DNA from: Nitrospira sp.
Lineage (GTDB): Bacteria > Nitrospirota > Nitrospiria > Nitrospirales > Nitrospiraceae
Assembly: GCA_025936075.1 (NCBI GenBank)
Contig: JAICUC010000002.1
Coordinates: 1-41,630, forward strand
Length of the DNA: 41,630 nt
Direction: 5' to 3'
Shown: piece by piece, positions 1-8,893 of the stretch
Layout of the letters: the number at the start of each line of letters is the position of its first letter
Numbering within the stretch: the first letter of the stretch is position 1
Made by a program: the position numbers and the translations under genes
The notes under the pieces: model-generated
The model's database searches: none
Told to the model about the DNA's origin: nothing
Seen by the model: the letters and a program-made list of their open reading frames with translations, nothing else

Positions 1-468
1 TATTTCCTCAGACAAACAGCTCAATCAGAATTTTACGACGTCTGTCCGGGGAGAGATTTTTAACAGAATGGATAGGCTATTCCCCTCTCTCCAATCGTCG
101 ATCCGTCTGATCTCTATTGGACACTGAATCAATATGTGATCCGCTTCCAAGACTTAACTAACATGAGCTTAGCAAGAACAGTCGCAACGGACACTGGGGC
201 TGGCTTCATCCTCTTCGGCACACTGACAACCGAAGAGCCATGGATCAAAGTCCGCCGCGCGACCTGAGTTTCGACACCGAGATTGCCTCAAAAGAAACCA
301 AGCTTTACAAAAACGCGCCCTTCGGGCATTTCTTAGACGAGGCGAGCTACCATCCGATTGCTTGATCGGCACGCATCCACACTTTACCCCTCCATAAATC
401 ACAACGGGCAGGTTCCTTTTCAGAAACCTGCCCTCCCTAGACTATCCATTCTATCTTTATCCAATTTG
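1..468. other. Intergenic/unassigned left edge
   Basis: No recognisable gene lies here. Two short overlapping plus-strand ORFs can be read, at 163-267 (34 codons) and 240-365 (41 codons, beginning MDQSPPRDLSFD). Neither has a convincing ribosome-binding site and I recognise neither product. A cysteine-rich minus-strand reading at 169-402 also looks non-coding. An inverted repeat at 406-433 is listed separately. Confidence 0.4.
406..433 (-). terminator. Inverted repeat downstream of hisB, possible terminator
   Basis: GGGCAGGTT (406-414) and AACCTGCCC (425-433) form a perfect 9-bp stem with a 10-nt loop. It starts 35 nt past the hisB stop in the direction of transcription. There is no clear U-tract on the minus strand, so it may end the operon weakly or with Rho, or only protect the 3' end of the mRNA. 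Confidence 0.5.
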
Positions 469-1077
469 CTATAGCATTCCCTTCGTCGAGAGCACCTTCC
501 CCGCCAACCGTTCTTCCAACATCGTCGCGTGATCGAGCGCCTTGGCGAGCGATTTGAAGATCGCTTCCATAATGTGGTGGGGATTACGGCCATAAAGTAG
601 ATTCACGTGCAGGTTCAGACCGCCGTGGGTGACGAAGGCTTGGAAGAAATCTTCGAACAGGCCGAGATCGAACGCTTTGATCTTCCGGTCCGGCAGATTC
701 ACGTTATACACCAAGAATGGTCGGCCGCTGAGGTCCACGGTGACCTGGGCCAATGTTTCATCGAGCGGAGCCGAGGCAAACCCGAATCTTTTGATGCCCG
801 CTTTTTCACCCAATGCCTGGTGCAAGGCCTTCCCCATCACAATTCCGACATCCTCCACCGTATGATGTTCATCGATGTCGAGGTCTCCTTTGGCCTGCAC
901 CGTCAAGTCAAAAAACCCATGTTTGGCAAGTAGCTCCAGCATATGATCAAAAAAACGGATACCGGTGTCGATCTTCCCCTGCCCACTGCCGTCCAAGGTC
1001 CACTCGACACGGATATCGGTTTCTTTGGTGGTTCGTTGGACATTTGCCTGTCGGGGAGCAGATCCGTTCTTCTTCAT
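469..1077 (-). CDS. hisB: Imidazoleglycerol-phosphate dehydratase HisB
   Basis: This enzyme dehydrates imidazole glycerol phosphate to imidazole acetol phosphate, the sixth step of histidine synthesis, in the cytoplasm. The 202-residue length is that of the monofunctional dehydratase, with no fused phosphatase. Both metal-binding signatures are visible: DEHHTVEDVGI near residue 70 and NPHHIMEAIFKS near residue 166. The FFDHMLE segment near residue 43 is also typical. The ATG overlaps the hisD stop as ATGA, so translation is probably coupled. It is the last gene of the chain starting at prfA. The rest of the his pathway (hisH, hisA, hisF and others) is not in the window but may continue to the left. 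Confidence 0.97.
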   Translation of the reverse strand: MKKNGSAPRQANVQRTTKETDIRVEWTLDGSGQGKIDTGIRFFDHMLELLAKHGFFDLTVQAKGDLDIDEHHTVEDVGIVMGKALHQALGEKAGIKRFGFASAPLDETLAQVTVDLSGRPFLVYNVNLPDRKIKAFDLGLFEDFFQAFVTHGGLNLHVNLLYGRNPHHIMEAIFKSLAKALDHATMLEERLAGKVLSTKGML

Positions 1078-2357
1078 GAAAACCTGCTCAGCGCGGATTT
1101 GGCATGCGCATCAAACCCTTCAATCTGCGCCAGTCGAACCAACGGATCTTTGATCCTGGCCAATTCTTGTTTTGTGTAATGCACGATGTTGCTGACCTTT
1201 ACATAGTCATTGACGGAGAGCGGTGAAAAGAACCGTGCAGTGCCTCCTGTCGGCAGCACATGATTCGGACCCGCGACATAATCGGCCACCGCCGGCGGCG
1301 TATAGCGGCCCAAGAATAGGGCTCCGGCATGGCGGATCTTCTCCAAATAGTCGAATGGATTGTCCACGGAGAGCGTCAGATGCTCGGCTGCGATTTCGTT
1401 CGCGACTGCGATGGCTTCGTCTATCGTGGTCACGACGAACGCCACCGAATGGCGCGCGATTGACTTTGATGCGATCTTTTCACGTTGGAGTCCTCTCAAC
1501 TGCTCTTCGATCAATTTCGACACGTCCTTCGCCAATCGTTCAGATGTCGTGACAAGGAATACCTGTGCGTCTTCGTCATGTTCCGCTTCGCAGAGCAAGT
1601 CGGCGGCCACATGCGCCGGTTTTGCCTCGTCATCGGCCACCACCAGCAATTCACTGGGGCCGGCAATCATGTCAATTCCGACGGTTCCGTAGAGCAGTCG
1701 TTTGGCTGTCGCCACATAGATGTTCCCCGGTCCAACGATCTTGTCGACCCGCCCGACGGTTTTTGTCCCATAAGCAAGTGCCGCTACCGCCTGAACGCCG
1801 CCGATGCGATAAATCTCCGTGACACCCGCAATATCGGCTGCAACCAGCAAATAGGGATTAATCCCTCCCTTTTGGGGCGGGGTGACCATCACAATGCGCG
1901 GCACACCGGCTACTTTGGCCGGGATAGCGCACATCAGCACGGAAGACGGGTAAACGGCTTTCCCTCCGGGCACATATACTCCGACGGCATCGACTGGTCC
2001 GACAACCTGCCCCAGCGTGGCATCTCCATCCTGATACATCCACGTTTTTGTCCGCTGCCGCTCATGAAACAACGTCACGCGCTGAGCGGCCAGCCTCAGC
2101 GCATCGCCCTCGTCTTTCCTGATCTGGAAGTAGGCATTTTTGATCTCCTCCGAAGTGATACGCAATGCTTCGGCCTTCAGTGTCACGTTATCGAATTGCG
2201 CGGTATAGCGAAGAACGGCTTTGTCGCCGCCCCGCTCGACGGCTTGCAAGATTGTGCGTACGGTTTTTTCAACGGCCGCACCGGTCGCTCGCCCTCGAAG
2301 CGCAGCTTTTTTCAAGGACGGGAGAAAGCTGCGGTCAGCCTGTGTGACAATCTTCAT
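1074..2357 (-). CDS. hisD: Histidinol dehydrogenase HisD
   Basis: HisD oxidises L-histidinol to L-histidine in two NAD-dependent steps, the end of the pathway. The 427 residues match the family. Visible signatures are the NAD-site stretch VGPGNIYVATAKR, AGPSELLVVAD, the zinc/substrate region LLCEAEHDEDAQ, and the C-terminal block GPNHVLPTGGTARFFSPLSV. It overlaps hisG upstream and hisB downstream by 4 nt each, so the three his genes are almost certainly co-transcribed and translationally coupled. Confidence 0.97.
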   Translation of the reverse strand: MKIVTQADRSFLPSLKKAALRGRATGAAVEKTVRTILQAVERGGDKAVLRYTAQFDNVTLKAEALRITSEEIKNAYFQIRKDEGDALRLAAQRVTLFHERQRTKTWMYQDGDATLGQVVGPVDAVGVYVPGGKAVYPSSVLMCAIPAKVAGVPRIVMVTPPQKGGINPYLLVAADIAGVTEIYRIGGVQAVAALAYGTKTVGRVDKIVGPGNIYVATAKRLLYGTVGIDMIAGPSELLVVADDEAKPAHVAADLLCEAEHDEDAQVFLVTTSERLAKDVSKLIEEQLRGLQREKIASKSIARHSVAFVVTTIDEAIAVANEIAAEHLTLSVDNPFDYLEKIRHAGALFLGRYTPPAVADYVAGPNHVLPTGGTARFFSPLSVNDYVKVSNIVHYTKQELARIKDPLVRLAQIEGFDAHAKSALSRFS

Positions 2358-3052
2358 GAGCGAACCATCTTTTTCTTGCGCGCGCCTACAGCCGACGGTC
2401 GACCATTGCTGGGTAGCACACGCTGGTTTTGCACCGCCGCTCGGAGCTTACGAATCAACTCCATCAGTGGTTCTTGCTTGAGTCGAAGACTAGCCCGATT
2501 GACTATGAAACGAGCCGTCGATTGGGCAATGACTTCAAGCTCGACAAGGTCATGCGCTTTGAGAGTGCTGCCGGTTTCGACCAAATCGACGATCCGATCC
2601 GCCAATCCCACTACCGGAGCTAACTCAATAGAACCGTATAGCTTGATGATCTCGACCGGAATGCCGCGTGTATTGAAATAGCGCTCACTGATGCGAGGAT
2701 ATTTCGTCGCGATGCGAATCTTGGACGACAACCGATCATTGTGGTCCTCTCCCCGGAGCGAAGCGAGGGAGATTCTACACGCTCCGAAGCCTAAATCCAA
2801 TGGTTCATATACGTCACTCTCTTGCTCCATTAAGACGTCCTTCCCCACGATGCCGGCATCCGCCCCTCCATACTCGACATAAGTCGGCACATCGCTGGAA
2901 CGAACGATGAGAAAGGTCATGTCATTCTCGGGACTGACAAATATCAGTCGGCGACTATCCACGGACAATCCGGCAATCTTATAGCCGGCTCGTCGGAAGA
3001 CATCTAGTGCGGACTCTATAAGTTTTCCTTTTGACAGGGCGATCGTCAGCAT
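2354..3052 (-). CDS. hisG: ATP phosphoribosyltransferase HisG, short form
   Basis: HisG catalyses the first committed step of histidine synthesis, joining ATP and PRPP. The N-terminus MLTIALSKGKL, the EYGGADAGIVGKD segment and the PRPP loop DLVETGSTL identify the family. At 232 residues it is the short form, lacking the C-terminal regulatory ACT-like domain. Short HisG is known to work with HisZ, which is not in this window. About 25 residues of basic tail (ending ARKKKMVRS) extend past the usual end. The ATG follows an AAGGA site and lies 9 nt after the murA stop. Confidence 0.95.
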   Translation of the reverse strand: MLTIALSKGKLIESALDVFRRAGYKIAGLSVDSRRLIFVSPENDMTFLIVRSSDVPTYVEYGGADAGIVGKDVLMEQESDVYEPLDLGFGACRISLASLRGEDHNDRLSSKIRIATKYPRISERYFNTRGIPVEIIKLYGSIELAPVVGLADRIVDLVETGSTLKAHDLVELEVIAQSTARFIVNRASLRLKQEPLMELIRKLRAAVQNQRVLPSNGRPSAVGARKKKMVRS

Positions 3053-3061
3053 GGACTGTCC

Positions 3062-4330
3062 TTAATGCGTAATCGTCGTAGCCCGTCGGCGCCGAATGTC
3101 GGCTCCTAAAGCTTGTAATTTTTCTTCGATCCGCTCATATCCTCGATCAAGATGATAGACGCGTTGAACCTGAGTCATTCCTTCTGCAGCCAAACCCGCG
3201 ACAATCAGACCGGCACTGGCACGAAGGTCGGATGCCATGACCGGGGCGCCGGTGAGTTTCGTGCATCCGGTCACCACCAATCGATTACTTTCCACACGGA
3301 TATCGGCTCCCATTCGTCGTAATTCTTCTACATGCATAAACCGACTCTCGAACACAGTTTCGGTTATGACACTCGTGCCTTCGGCCAGGCTCACCAACGC
3401 AACCATCTGCGCTTGCATGTCGGTGGGAAACCCTGGGAACGGCAAGGTTCTGAGGTCGGTTCCTTTCAGCTTGTCCGGCATGGTCAGACGTACCGTGTCT
3501 TTTTCCTCCCGCACATCGGCCCCCGCTTCACGCAACTTCATCAGGACGGCTTCAAGGTGGCTTGGACGACAGTGTGTCGCAGTCACATCCCCACGAGTGA
3601 TGGCCCCTGCGGCCAAATACGTACCGGCCTCAATGCGATCTGGGATTACTTCGTGCTCTCCACCATGCAATTCGCGCACGCCCTCTATCGTAATCACGTC
3701 GGTTCCCGCCCCATCAACCCGAGCGCCACGCTTGACGAGGAAATCGGCCAGATCTACGATTTCAGGCTCCTTGGCCGCATTTTCCAGCATGGTCACTCCT
3801 TCAGCAAGTGACGCCGCCATCATAAGGTTTTCGGTACCGGTCACCGTCGGTGTATCACAGTAAATACGCGCACCATTCAATCGTTTCGCCTTGGCCGTGA
3901 TATAGCCGTGCTCTATAGAGATATCAGCTCCTAATTTTGACAATCCCGCTAAGTGAAGGTTCACCGGTCTGGAGCCGATCGCACAGCCCCCGGGGAGAGA
4001 GACTTTAGCCTCTCCCCAACGGGCAACCAACGGGCCAAGGACCAAAACCGACGCTCGCATAGTCTTGACGAGATCGTAAGGAGCCTCCGTTGATGCAATT
4101 GCATCGGCCTGAATAACCGCTCGGTTACCCTCATGGGACACTTTCGCCCCAAGAATCCCTAGGAGCTTACCCATCGTGAGGACATCAACGACTCTAGGAA
4201 CATTCGTGATGATACATTCCCCGCCACTCAGAATAGTCGAGGCCAAGATCGGAAGAGCGGAATTTTTCGCGCCGCTGATGCGAACTTCCCCGGTCAGTCT
4301 ATTGCCGCCGCTGATGAGAATTTCGTCCAT
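3062..4330 (-). CDS. murA: UDP-N-acetylglucosamine 1-carboxyvinyltransferase MurA
   Basis: MurA transfers enolpyruvate from PEP to UDP-GlcNAc, the first committed step of peptidoglycan synthesis. The 422-residue protein starts with the usual ISGGNRLTGEVRISGAKN-type segment, including the UDP-GlcNAc-contacting K-N pair. The active-site loop reads GGCAIGSRPVNLH, so the catalytic cysteine targeted by fosfomycin is present. The FPTDMQAQ motif near residue 300 is conserved. An AGGA site precedes the ATG. It lies 9 nt downstream of prmC and 9 nt upstream of hisG. Placement between translation-termination and histidine genes suggests an operon held together by growth demand rather than pathway. Confidence 0.97.
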   Translation of the reverse strand: MDEILISGGNRLTGEVRISGAKNSALPILASTILSGGECIITNVPRVVDVLTMGKLLGILGAKVSHEGNRAVIQADAIASTEAPYDLVKTMRASVLVLGPLVARWGEAKVSLPGGCAIGSRPVNLHLAGLSKLGADISIEHGYITAKAKRLNGARIYCDTPTVTGTENLMMAASLAEGVTMLENAAKEPEIVDLADFLVKRGARVDGAGTDVITIEGVRELHGGEHEVIPDRIEAGTYLAAGAITRGDVTATHCRPSHLEAVLMKLREAGADVREEKDTVRLTMPDKLKGTDLRTLPFPGFPTDMQAQMVALVSLAEGTSVITETVFESRFMHVEELRRMGADIRVESNRLVVTGCTKLTGAPVMASDLRASAGLIVAGLAAEGMTQVQRVYHLDRGYERIEEKLQALGADIRRRRATTITH

Positions 4331-4339
4331 GCCGTGGTC

Positions 4340-5230
4340 CTAGCCTGCTTGCCGCACGATCATCACCCGTTCGATGCCGGCCTCATCTTTGACGGTTTGA
4401 AGCCCTGTGTAGCCTCCGATGTGTTCCGCCGCCTGTCGCACACCTGAAGCTTGATCCTGACCAAGTTCCATGACGAGCAATCCACCGGGCAGAAGGAATT
4501 GCCGTGCATCGTGGAGCAATCGTTCATGGAACTCTGTTCCGCTCTGCCCGGCCACCAACGCCAGCCGCGGTTCAAAATCCCGAACCTCCGGCTGCAAACC
4601 GTTCCAGCTCCCTTCAGCGATGTACGGAGGGTTCGACACAATCGCATCCACAGCTCCGACCAATTTACATTCGAGCAAGGGAGATAAAAGATCTCCCTCC
4701 TTCCAAGTAATCTTGTCGCTCACTCCATGCCGCTTTGCGTTCTCTTTTGCGACGGTCAATGCATTCCCAGAACAGTCCAAGGCAAAAATCCGCATGCCGC
4801 TCAGGATGGTCGCCAATGTGATTGCCACACAACCGGAACCTGTTCCCACATCGACCAGCACGGCCCCTTCCGAAAATCCGCCCTCTCTGAGAACCTCTTG
4901 AACAAGAAGTTCGGTCTCAGGCCGAGGAATCAACACCGCCGAATTCACATGAAAGTCGAGGCCGCAAAATTCCTGGGTTTCCAAGATATATTGCAGCGGT
5001 TCATGCGCCATTCGCCTCGATATGACCGATTCGGCACGGGCGAGTCCTTCGCCTGACACCACTTGGTCCTTCCGACTAGCCAGCTCGTGATGTTTCATTC
5101 CCAATGCGTAGGCCAACAACCAGAGCGTTTCCTGAGACACATTTGTCGATCCAGATGTATCCAAAGCGCGTTGGGCCCACGTGATCAGCATGCCAATCGT
5201 CTTGGGACCTGCAGTAATAGGGACGTGCAT
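4340..5230 (-). CDS. prmC: Release factor glutamine methyltransferase PrmC
   Basis: PrmC (HemK) uses S-adenosylmethionine to methylate the Gln of the GGQ motif in release factors. The 296 residues have an N-terminal helical domain followed by a Rossmann-fold methyltransferase domain. SAM motif I reads VDVGTGSGCVAI near residue 126 and the amide-binding motif VSNPPYI lies near residue 197. IPRPETELLV is another hallmark. It starts 2 nt after the stop of prfA, whose product is its substrate, so pairing in the operon is functionally sensible. Confidence 0.96.
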   Translation of the reverse strand: MHVPITAGPKTIGMLITWAQRALDTSGSTNVSQETLWLLAYALGMKHHELASRKDQVVSGEGLARAESVISRRMAHEPLQYILETQEFCGLDFHVNSAVLIPRPETELLVQEVLREGGFSEGAVLVDVGTGSGCVAITLATILSGMRIFALDCSGNALTVAKENAKRHGVSDKITWKEGDLLSPLLECKLVGAVDAIVSNPPYIAEGSWNGLQPEVRDFEPRLALVAGQSGTEFHERLLHDARQFLLPGGLLVMELGQDQASGVRQAAEHIGGYTGLQTVKDEAGIERVMIVRQAG

Positions 5231-5232
5231 CG

Positions 5233-6312
5233 TTACACTTTGGCGGTTTCGGCCTGCTGCTGTTGTGCCTTCAACGCTTGAACGATCTCGTCAAGATCGC
5301 CTTCCATCACCAATTCCAGCTTGTGAAGCGTCATGCCGACCCGGTGATCCGTGACTCGATTCTGTGGGAAATTGTAGGTTCGAATTTTCTCGCTTCGTTC
5401 TCCGGTCCCCACCTGAGACTTTCTGCTCTGCGCAACCGCCGCTTCTTGCTTTTCCCGTTCAGCCTCGACAATTCGGGCACGCAAAGTCCGCATGGCTTTG
5501 GTCCGATTTTTCAGCTGAGACCGCTCATCCTGGCATGTCACGACCACACCGGTCGGCAGATGCGTAATACGAACGGCCGAATAGGTGGTATTCACACTCT
5601 GACCGCCGGCTCCAGACGAGCAAAACGTGTCGATCCGTAAATCCTTCTGATCAATCTGCACATCCACTTCGTCGACTTCCGGCATGACCGCCACCGTCAC
5701 GGTGGACGTGTGAATGCGACCGCTCGCTTCAGTAACCGGGACCCGCTGTACGCGATGAACGCCGGCTTCGTACTTGAAAAGACTGTAGGCTCCCTTGCCT
5801 TCAATTAATGCGACAATGTTCTTATAGCCTCCAATGCCGGTTTCCGACGCTTCGACCGTATCGACCTTGAATCCTTTCTGTTCTGCATACTTGACGTACA
5901 GGCGAAATAGTTCTCCGGCAAACAAGCCGGCCTCGTCTCCACCGGTCCCAGCTCGAATCTCCAGCACCAGACTCTTCTCGTCCCTGGGGTCCCTGGGAAT
6001 CAAAAATTCCCTGACTTGCTCCTCAATTTCCGTCTGCTGTCGCTCCAGTTCGACTTTTTCCTCCTCCGCGAGCTTGTGCAACTCACTGCCGGCCGCCGGG
6101 TCGGCGAGAATTCCCATCGCATCGTCCAGCTGCTTCGAGTATTCATGGTAGGCTCCAAAGAGCTTGGCTGCTGGTTCCAGGTCGGTCCGCTCCTTACTCA
6201 ATTTGTGTAACAACGTTGGTTGGGTCGCAACAGACGGATCCATGAGCTGATCGGTCAACTCCTGAAACCGTGATGCGAGGCTCTCCCATTTCTTGAGCAA
6301 GACCGCTTCCAT
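5233..6312 (-). CDS. prfA: Peptide chain release factor 1 (RF1)
   Basis: RF1 recognises UAA and UAG and triggers release of the finished peptide. The GGQ motif sits in SSGAGGQSVNTTYSAVR, and the stop-recognition tripeptide is of the PxT (RF1) type, in VQRVPVTEASGRIHTS. I place the start at the ATG ending at 6312, giving 359 residues beginning MEAVLLKKW. It has an AAAGGA site about 8 nt upstream and matches normal RF1 length. An in-frame GTG at 6342 would add ten unlikely residues. It begins only about 40 nt past a strong terminator that ends rpmE, so the operon is either fed by readthrough or has its own promoter there. I could not identify one. Confidence 0.97.
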   Translation of the reverse strand: MEAVLLKKWESLASRFQELTDQLMDPSVATQPTLLHKLSKERTDLEPAAKLFGAYHEYSKQLDDAMGILADPAAGSELHKLAEEEKVELERQQTEIEEQVREFLIPRDPRDEKSLVLEIRAGTGGDEAGLFAGELFRLYVKYAEQKGFKVDTVEASETGIGGYKNIVALIEGKGAYSLFKYEAGVHRVQRVPVTEASGRIHTSTVTVAVMPEVDEVDVQIDQKDLRIDTFCSSGAGGQSVNTTYSAVRITHLPTGVVVTCQDERSQLKNRTKAMRTLRARIVEAEREKQEAAVAQSRKSQVGTGERSEKIRTYNFPQNRVTDHRVGMTLHKLELVMEGDLDEIVQALKAQQQQAETAKV

Positions 6313-6353
6313 CGCTTTGTCCTTTGACCTTCGCAGCCACACCGCTATGACAC

Positions 6354-6394
6354 AAAAAAAGACCCTGCTTCGTGTGCGAAGCAGGGTCTTTTTT
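6354..6394 (-). terminator. Strong intrinsic terminator between rpmE and prfA
   Basis: A perfect 13-bp stem AGACCCTGCTTCG/CGAAGCAGGGTCT with a minimal loop is flanked by a run of T on either strand. On the minus strand it follows the rpmE stop (6411) and should end rho-rpmE transcripts. Because A- and T-runs flank both sides it is structurally bidirectional. Confidence 0.92.
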
Positions 6395-6410
6395 CTACTC
6401 AGGGGGTGCG

Positions 6411-6617
6411 CTACTTACCCTTCTTCGCGTACTTCTTTTTGAACCGCTCAACGCGTCCTTCAGTATCGACGATCTTTTGCGTGCCGGTGAAGAACGGATG
6501 GCAATTGGAACAGATATCGACGCTGATATCGCCGATGGTGGTGCGTGTCTTAAACGAATTTCCACAGGCGCAGTGAATCGTCGCCTCACGATAGACCGGA
6601 TGGATACCCTTCTGCAT
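6411..6617 (-). CDS. rpmE: 50S ribosomal protein L31, zinc-binding form
   Basis: L31 is a large-subunit protein that bridges to the 30S head. The 68-residue protein starts MQKGIHPVY and has the four-cysteine zinc site (HCACGNSF near residue 15 and [11 protein letters not shown] near residue 35). It is therefore the zinc-containing form, not the zinc-free paralogue made in zinc starvation. A good AAGGAG site lies 9 nt before the ATG. It follows rho by about 100 nt and is followed by a strong terminator. Confidence 0.97.
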   Translation of the reverse strand: MQKGIHPVYREATIHCACGNSFKTRTTIGDISVDICSNCHPFFTGTQKIVDTEGRVERFKKKYAKKGK

Positions 6618-6714
6618 GACCTACGACTCCTTACCCATGAATTGCAAACTCGATTGGTCCCTTTCCAAGGGCCAACATTTTATCTGAAGGAAGACCAAGA
6701 AACAAGCACACACA

Positions 6715-7962
6715 TTATCGATTCATCGATTGCAAGAACTCCTGATTGTTTTTGGTTCCCCCGATCTTATCCATGAGAAATTCCATGGCTTCCATCGTCC
6801 CCAAGGGGCTGAGCACTTTCCGGAGAATCCACATCTTGTTAAGGCGATCCTTATCCACCAACAGTTCTTCCTTTCTCGTCCCGGACTGACTGATGTCGAT
6901 CGCCGGAAACAGGCGTTTATCAGCCAAACGGCGATCCAAATGAACTTCCATGTTACCGGTCCCTTTGAACTCTTCAAAGATGACATCGTCCATGCGACTG
7001 CCGGTATCTACGAGCGCCGTCGCCATAATGGTGAGGCTCCCGCCGTTCTCGATATTGCGAGCAGCTCCAAAGAAGCGTTTCGGCCGCTGTAGCGCATTGG
7101 AATCCAGGCCACCCGAGAGCACCTTGCCGCTGGGCGGCGCAATGGTGTTATAGGCTCGTGCGAGGCGGGTGATACTGTCCAACAGGATGACGACGTCTTT
7201 CTTGTGTTCGACAAGCCGCTTCGCTTTCTCCAGCACCATTTCCGCCACTTGAGCATGTCGCTGTGCCGGTTCATCAAACGTGGAACTAATAACCTCCGCC
7301 TTTACCTGTCTCTGCCAGTCAGTGACTTCTTCCGGTCGTTCGTCAATCAACAGAACGATGAGTGTGACTTCTTTATGATTCTTGAGAATGGCCCGGGCGA
7401 TCGCTTGGAGAAGCATCGTCTTACCCGTGCGAGGAGCCGCGACGATCAATCCCCGCTGACCTTTACCAATTGGGGTAGTCAAATCCATAACCCTCGTACA
7501 GTACTCTTCTCGGTCGAATTCCAATTGGATCCGTTCTTCGGGATAGAGGGGAGTCAGGTTATCGAAGAGAATCTTGTCTCGAGCGACCTCCGGATCCTCG
7601 TAGTTGACCTTCTCGACTTTCAGAAGAGCGAAATACCGTTCGCTCTCTTTCGGGGGACGGATCTGCCCCGATACGATATCGCCCGTACGAAGATTGAACC
7701 GACGAATCTGCGAGGGTGAAATGTAAATGTCGTCGGGGCCCGGTAGGTAATTGGAATCCGGCGCCCGCAAGAAGCCGAATCCGTCTGGAAGGGTTTCCAG
7801 AACACCTTCTCCAAAGACCACGCCGTTTTTTTCGGTCTGGGCCTGGAGGATCGCAAAAATCAACTCCTGCTTCCTCAAATTGGCAGCCCCTTCGATTTTC
7901 AGCTCCCGAGCTACATCGTTGAGATCTGCAATCGACTTCTGTTTCAATTCTGCAAGATGCAT
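6715..7962 (-). CDS. rho: Transcription termination factor Rho
   Basis: Rho is the hexameric RNA-dependent ATPase/helicase that ends transcription of untranslated RNA. Domains in order are the N-terminal Rho helix bundle ([14 protein letters not shown]), the cold-shock-like RNA-binding domain with DGFGFLR, and the RecA-type ATPase. Walker A reads [12 protein letters not shown], and [11 protein letters not shown] and the Q-loop region [19 protein letters not shown] are present. I chose the ATG at 7962 (415 residues) because it aligns with the usual Rho N-terminus and follows a purine-rich GAGGGGGG. An ATG at 7986 (eight extra residues) after AGGAG is a real alternative. A near-perfect promoter far upstream implies a leader of about 330 nt. 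Confidence 0.96.
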   Translation of the reverse strand: MHLAELKQKSIADLNDVARELKIEGAANLRKQELIFAILQAQTEKNGVVFGEGVLETLPDGFGFLRAPDSNYLPGPDDIYISPSQIRRFNLRTGDIVSGQIRPPKESERYFALLKVEKVNYEDPEVARDKILFDNLTPLYPEERIQLEFDREEYCTRVMDLTTPIGKGQRGLIVAAPRTGKTMLLQAIARAILKNHKEVTLIVLLIDERPEEVTDWQRQVKAEVISSTFDEPAQRHAQVAEMVLEKAKRLVEHKKDVVILLDSITRLARAYNTIAPPSGKVLSGGLDSNALQRPKRFFGAARNIENGGSLTIMATALVDTGSRMDDVIFEEFKGTGNMEVHLDRRLADKRLFPAIDISQSGTRKEELLVDKDRLNKMWILRKVLSPLGTMEAMEFLMDKIGGTKNNQEFLQSMNR

Positions 7963-8432
7963 CACTTCCCCCCTCGCTACTGACATACGACTCCTCTCGA
8001 GCCTTGGGTTTGTTCCAGAATACACTCGAACTGATTGGTCATGCGAAACGTGCTTTTACCTTGGCGATGACTTTTGGTCTGTTGGGTTGGAATAGCTTGT
8101 GGAAGTTCGTTGTCTGCTTCTTCAAATATGTAGGGAAATACGTCGTCTCGAATTCTCCGAGGTCTACAGCCCAAGCAAAATCTTTGGTCGGCCCACTTAA
8201 GTCACTTCACTTTCACTGCTGCTAGATTTGATTCGGGACAGGTTCCGGAATTGAATTCTTTGATGGAGAGAATCAGCCCAACCTTAGATGATGAACTGAT
8301 GATACCCAGGCACCGACCGGTTGTCAACTAGCATTATAGAATAATTTATTCTTCTCACGGGTTGTTCCCAGAATTTAAAGTGTGTTACACAGATAGCAAT
8401 TAACTAACAGTCGAATATACGACGAATACGAT
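7963..8432. other. Divergent intergenic region with long rho leader
   Basis: This gap between divergent rho and the DUF2203 gene holds no convincing gene. The part from about 8292 down to 7963 should be the untranslated leader of rho mRNA. Autoregulation of rho through a leader is known in other bacteria and is only a possibility here. I see no recognisable riboswitch. Confidence 0.5.
8299..8327 (-). promoter_or_regulatory. Sigma-70-type promoter for rho
   Basis: On the minus strand TTGACA (8327-8322) is followed after exactly 17 nt by TATCAT (8304-8299), a perfect -35 and a 5/6 -10. The predicted start is near 8292, about 330 nt upstream of the rho ATG. Confidence 0.75.
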
Positions 8433-8849
8433 ATGGCACGTGACGAAAACGAAACCAGCCCGGGACGCGTGTTTTCACTCCTTGAAGCGAATCAGCTCAT
8501 CCCTCAACTCTATTTGCATCTGTCAACCGTCCGCGAAGGTAAAACCGTCCTTATGCGAACCCGCGAGGAGGTGAGCAAAGCATCGGCCAATGCCTGTTAC
8601 GGGGGCGGGACGCCAGCGGGCGTATCCTATGTAAAAAGTCTCCAGGACATCAGTGCCAACCTGCATGCCATCCATGAGTTGGGAGTCGTTGTGAAAGACG
8701 TCGATCTTGGGCTATGCGACTTCCCACACATCCGCGATGGTCGAGTCGTCTACTTGTGCTGGAAACTTGGCGAGGAAGAAATTCGATGGTGGCACGAAGT
8801 CACGTCCGGATACAATGATCGTTGTCCCATCGAAGAAGATCACGCCTAG
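8433..8849 (+). CDS. DUF2203 family protein
   Basis: The 138-residue protein matches the DUF2203 family. It has an N-terminal FSLLEANQLIPQL segment, a central helical part, then ELGVVVKDVDLGLCDFP, VYLCWKLGEEEIRWWH and a C-terminal Gly-Tyr-Asn-Asp-Arg stretch. The family's function is unknown. No signal peptide or membrane segment is seen, so it is probably cytoplasmic. There is no clear ribosome-binding site before the ATG. A YciI-like gene follows 44 nt downstream on the same strand and may be co-transcribed. Confidence 0.85.
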   Translation: MARDENETSPGRVFSLLEANQLIPQLYLHLSTVREGKTVLMRTREEVSKASANACYGGGTPAGVSYVKSLQDISANLHAIHELGVVVKDVDLGLCDFPHIRDGRVVYLCWKLGEEEIRWWHEVTSGYNDRCPIEEDHA

Positions 8850-8893
8850 CATCCTCTCAACAGATATTAAATTAGAAAACAGCACCGGACGTC

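Noticed and set aside
169-402. 77-codon cysteine-rich minus-strand frame near the left edge
   Set aside because: No ribosome-binding site, no family, and composition typical of an antisense reading.
1485-2681. 398-codon open frame on the plus strand
   Set aside because: It lies opposite hisD and hisG, which are certain. It has no family resemblance.
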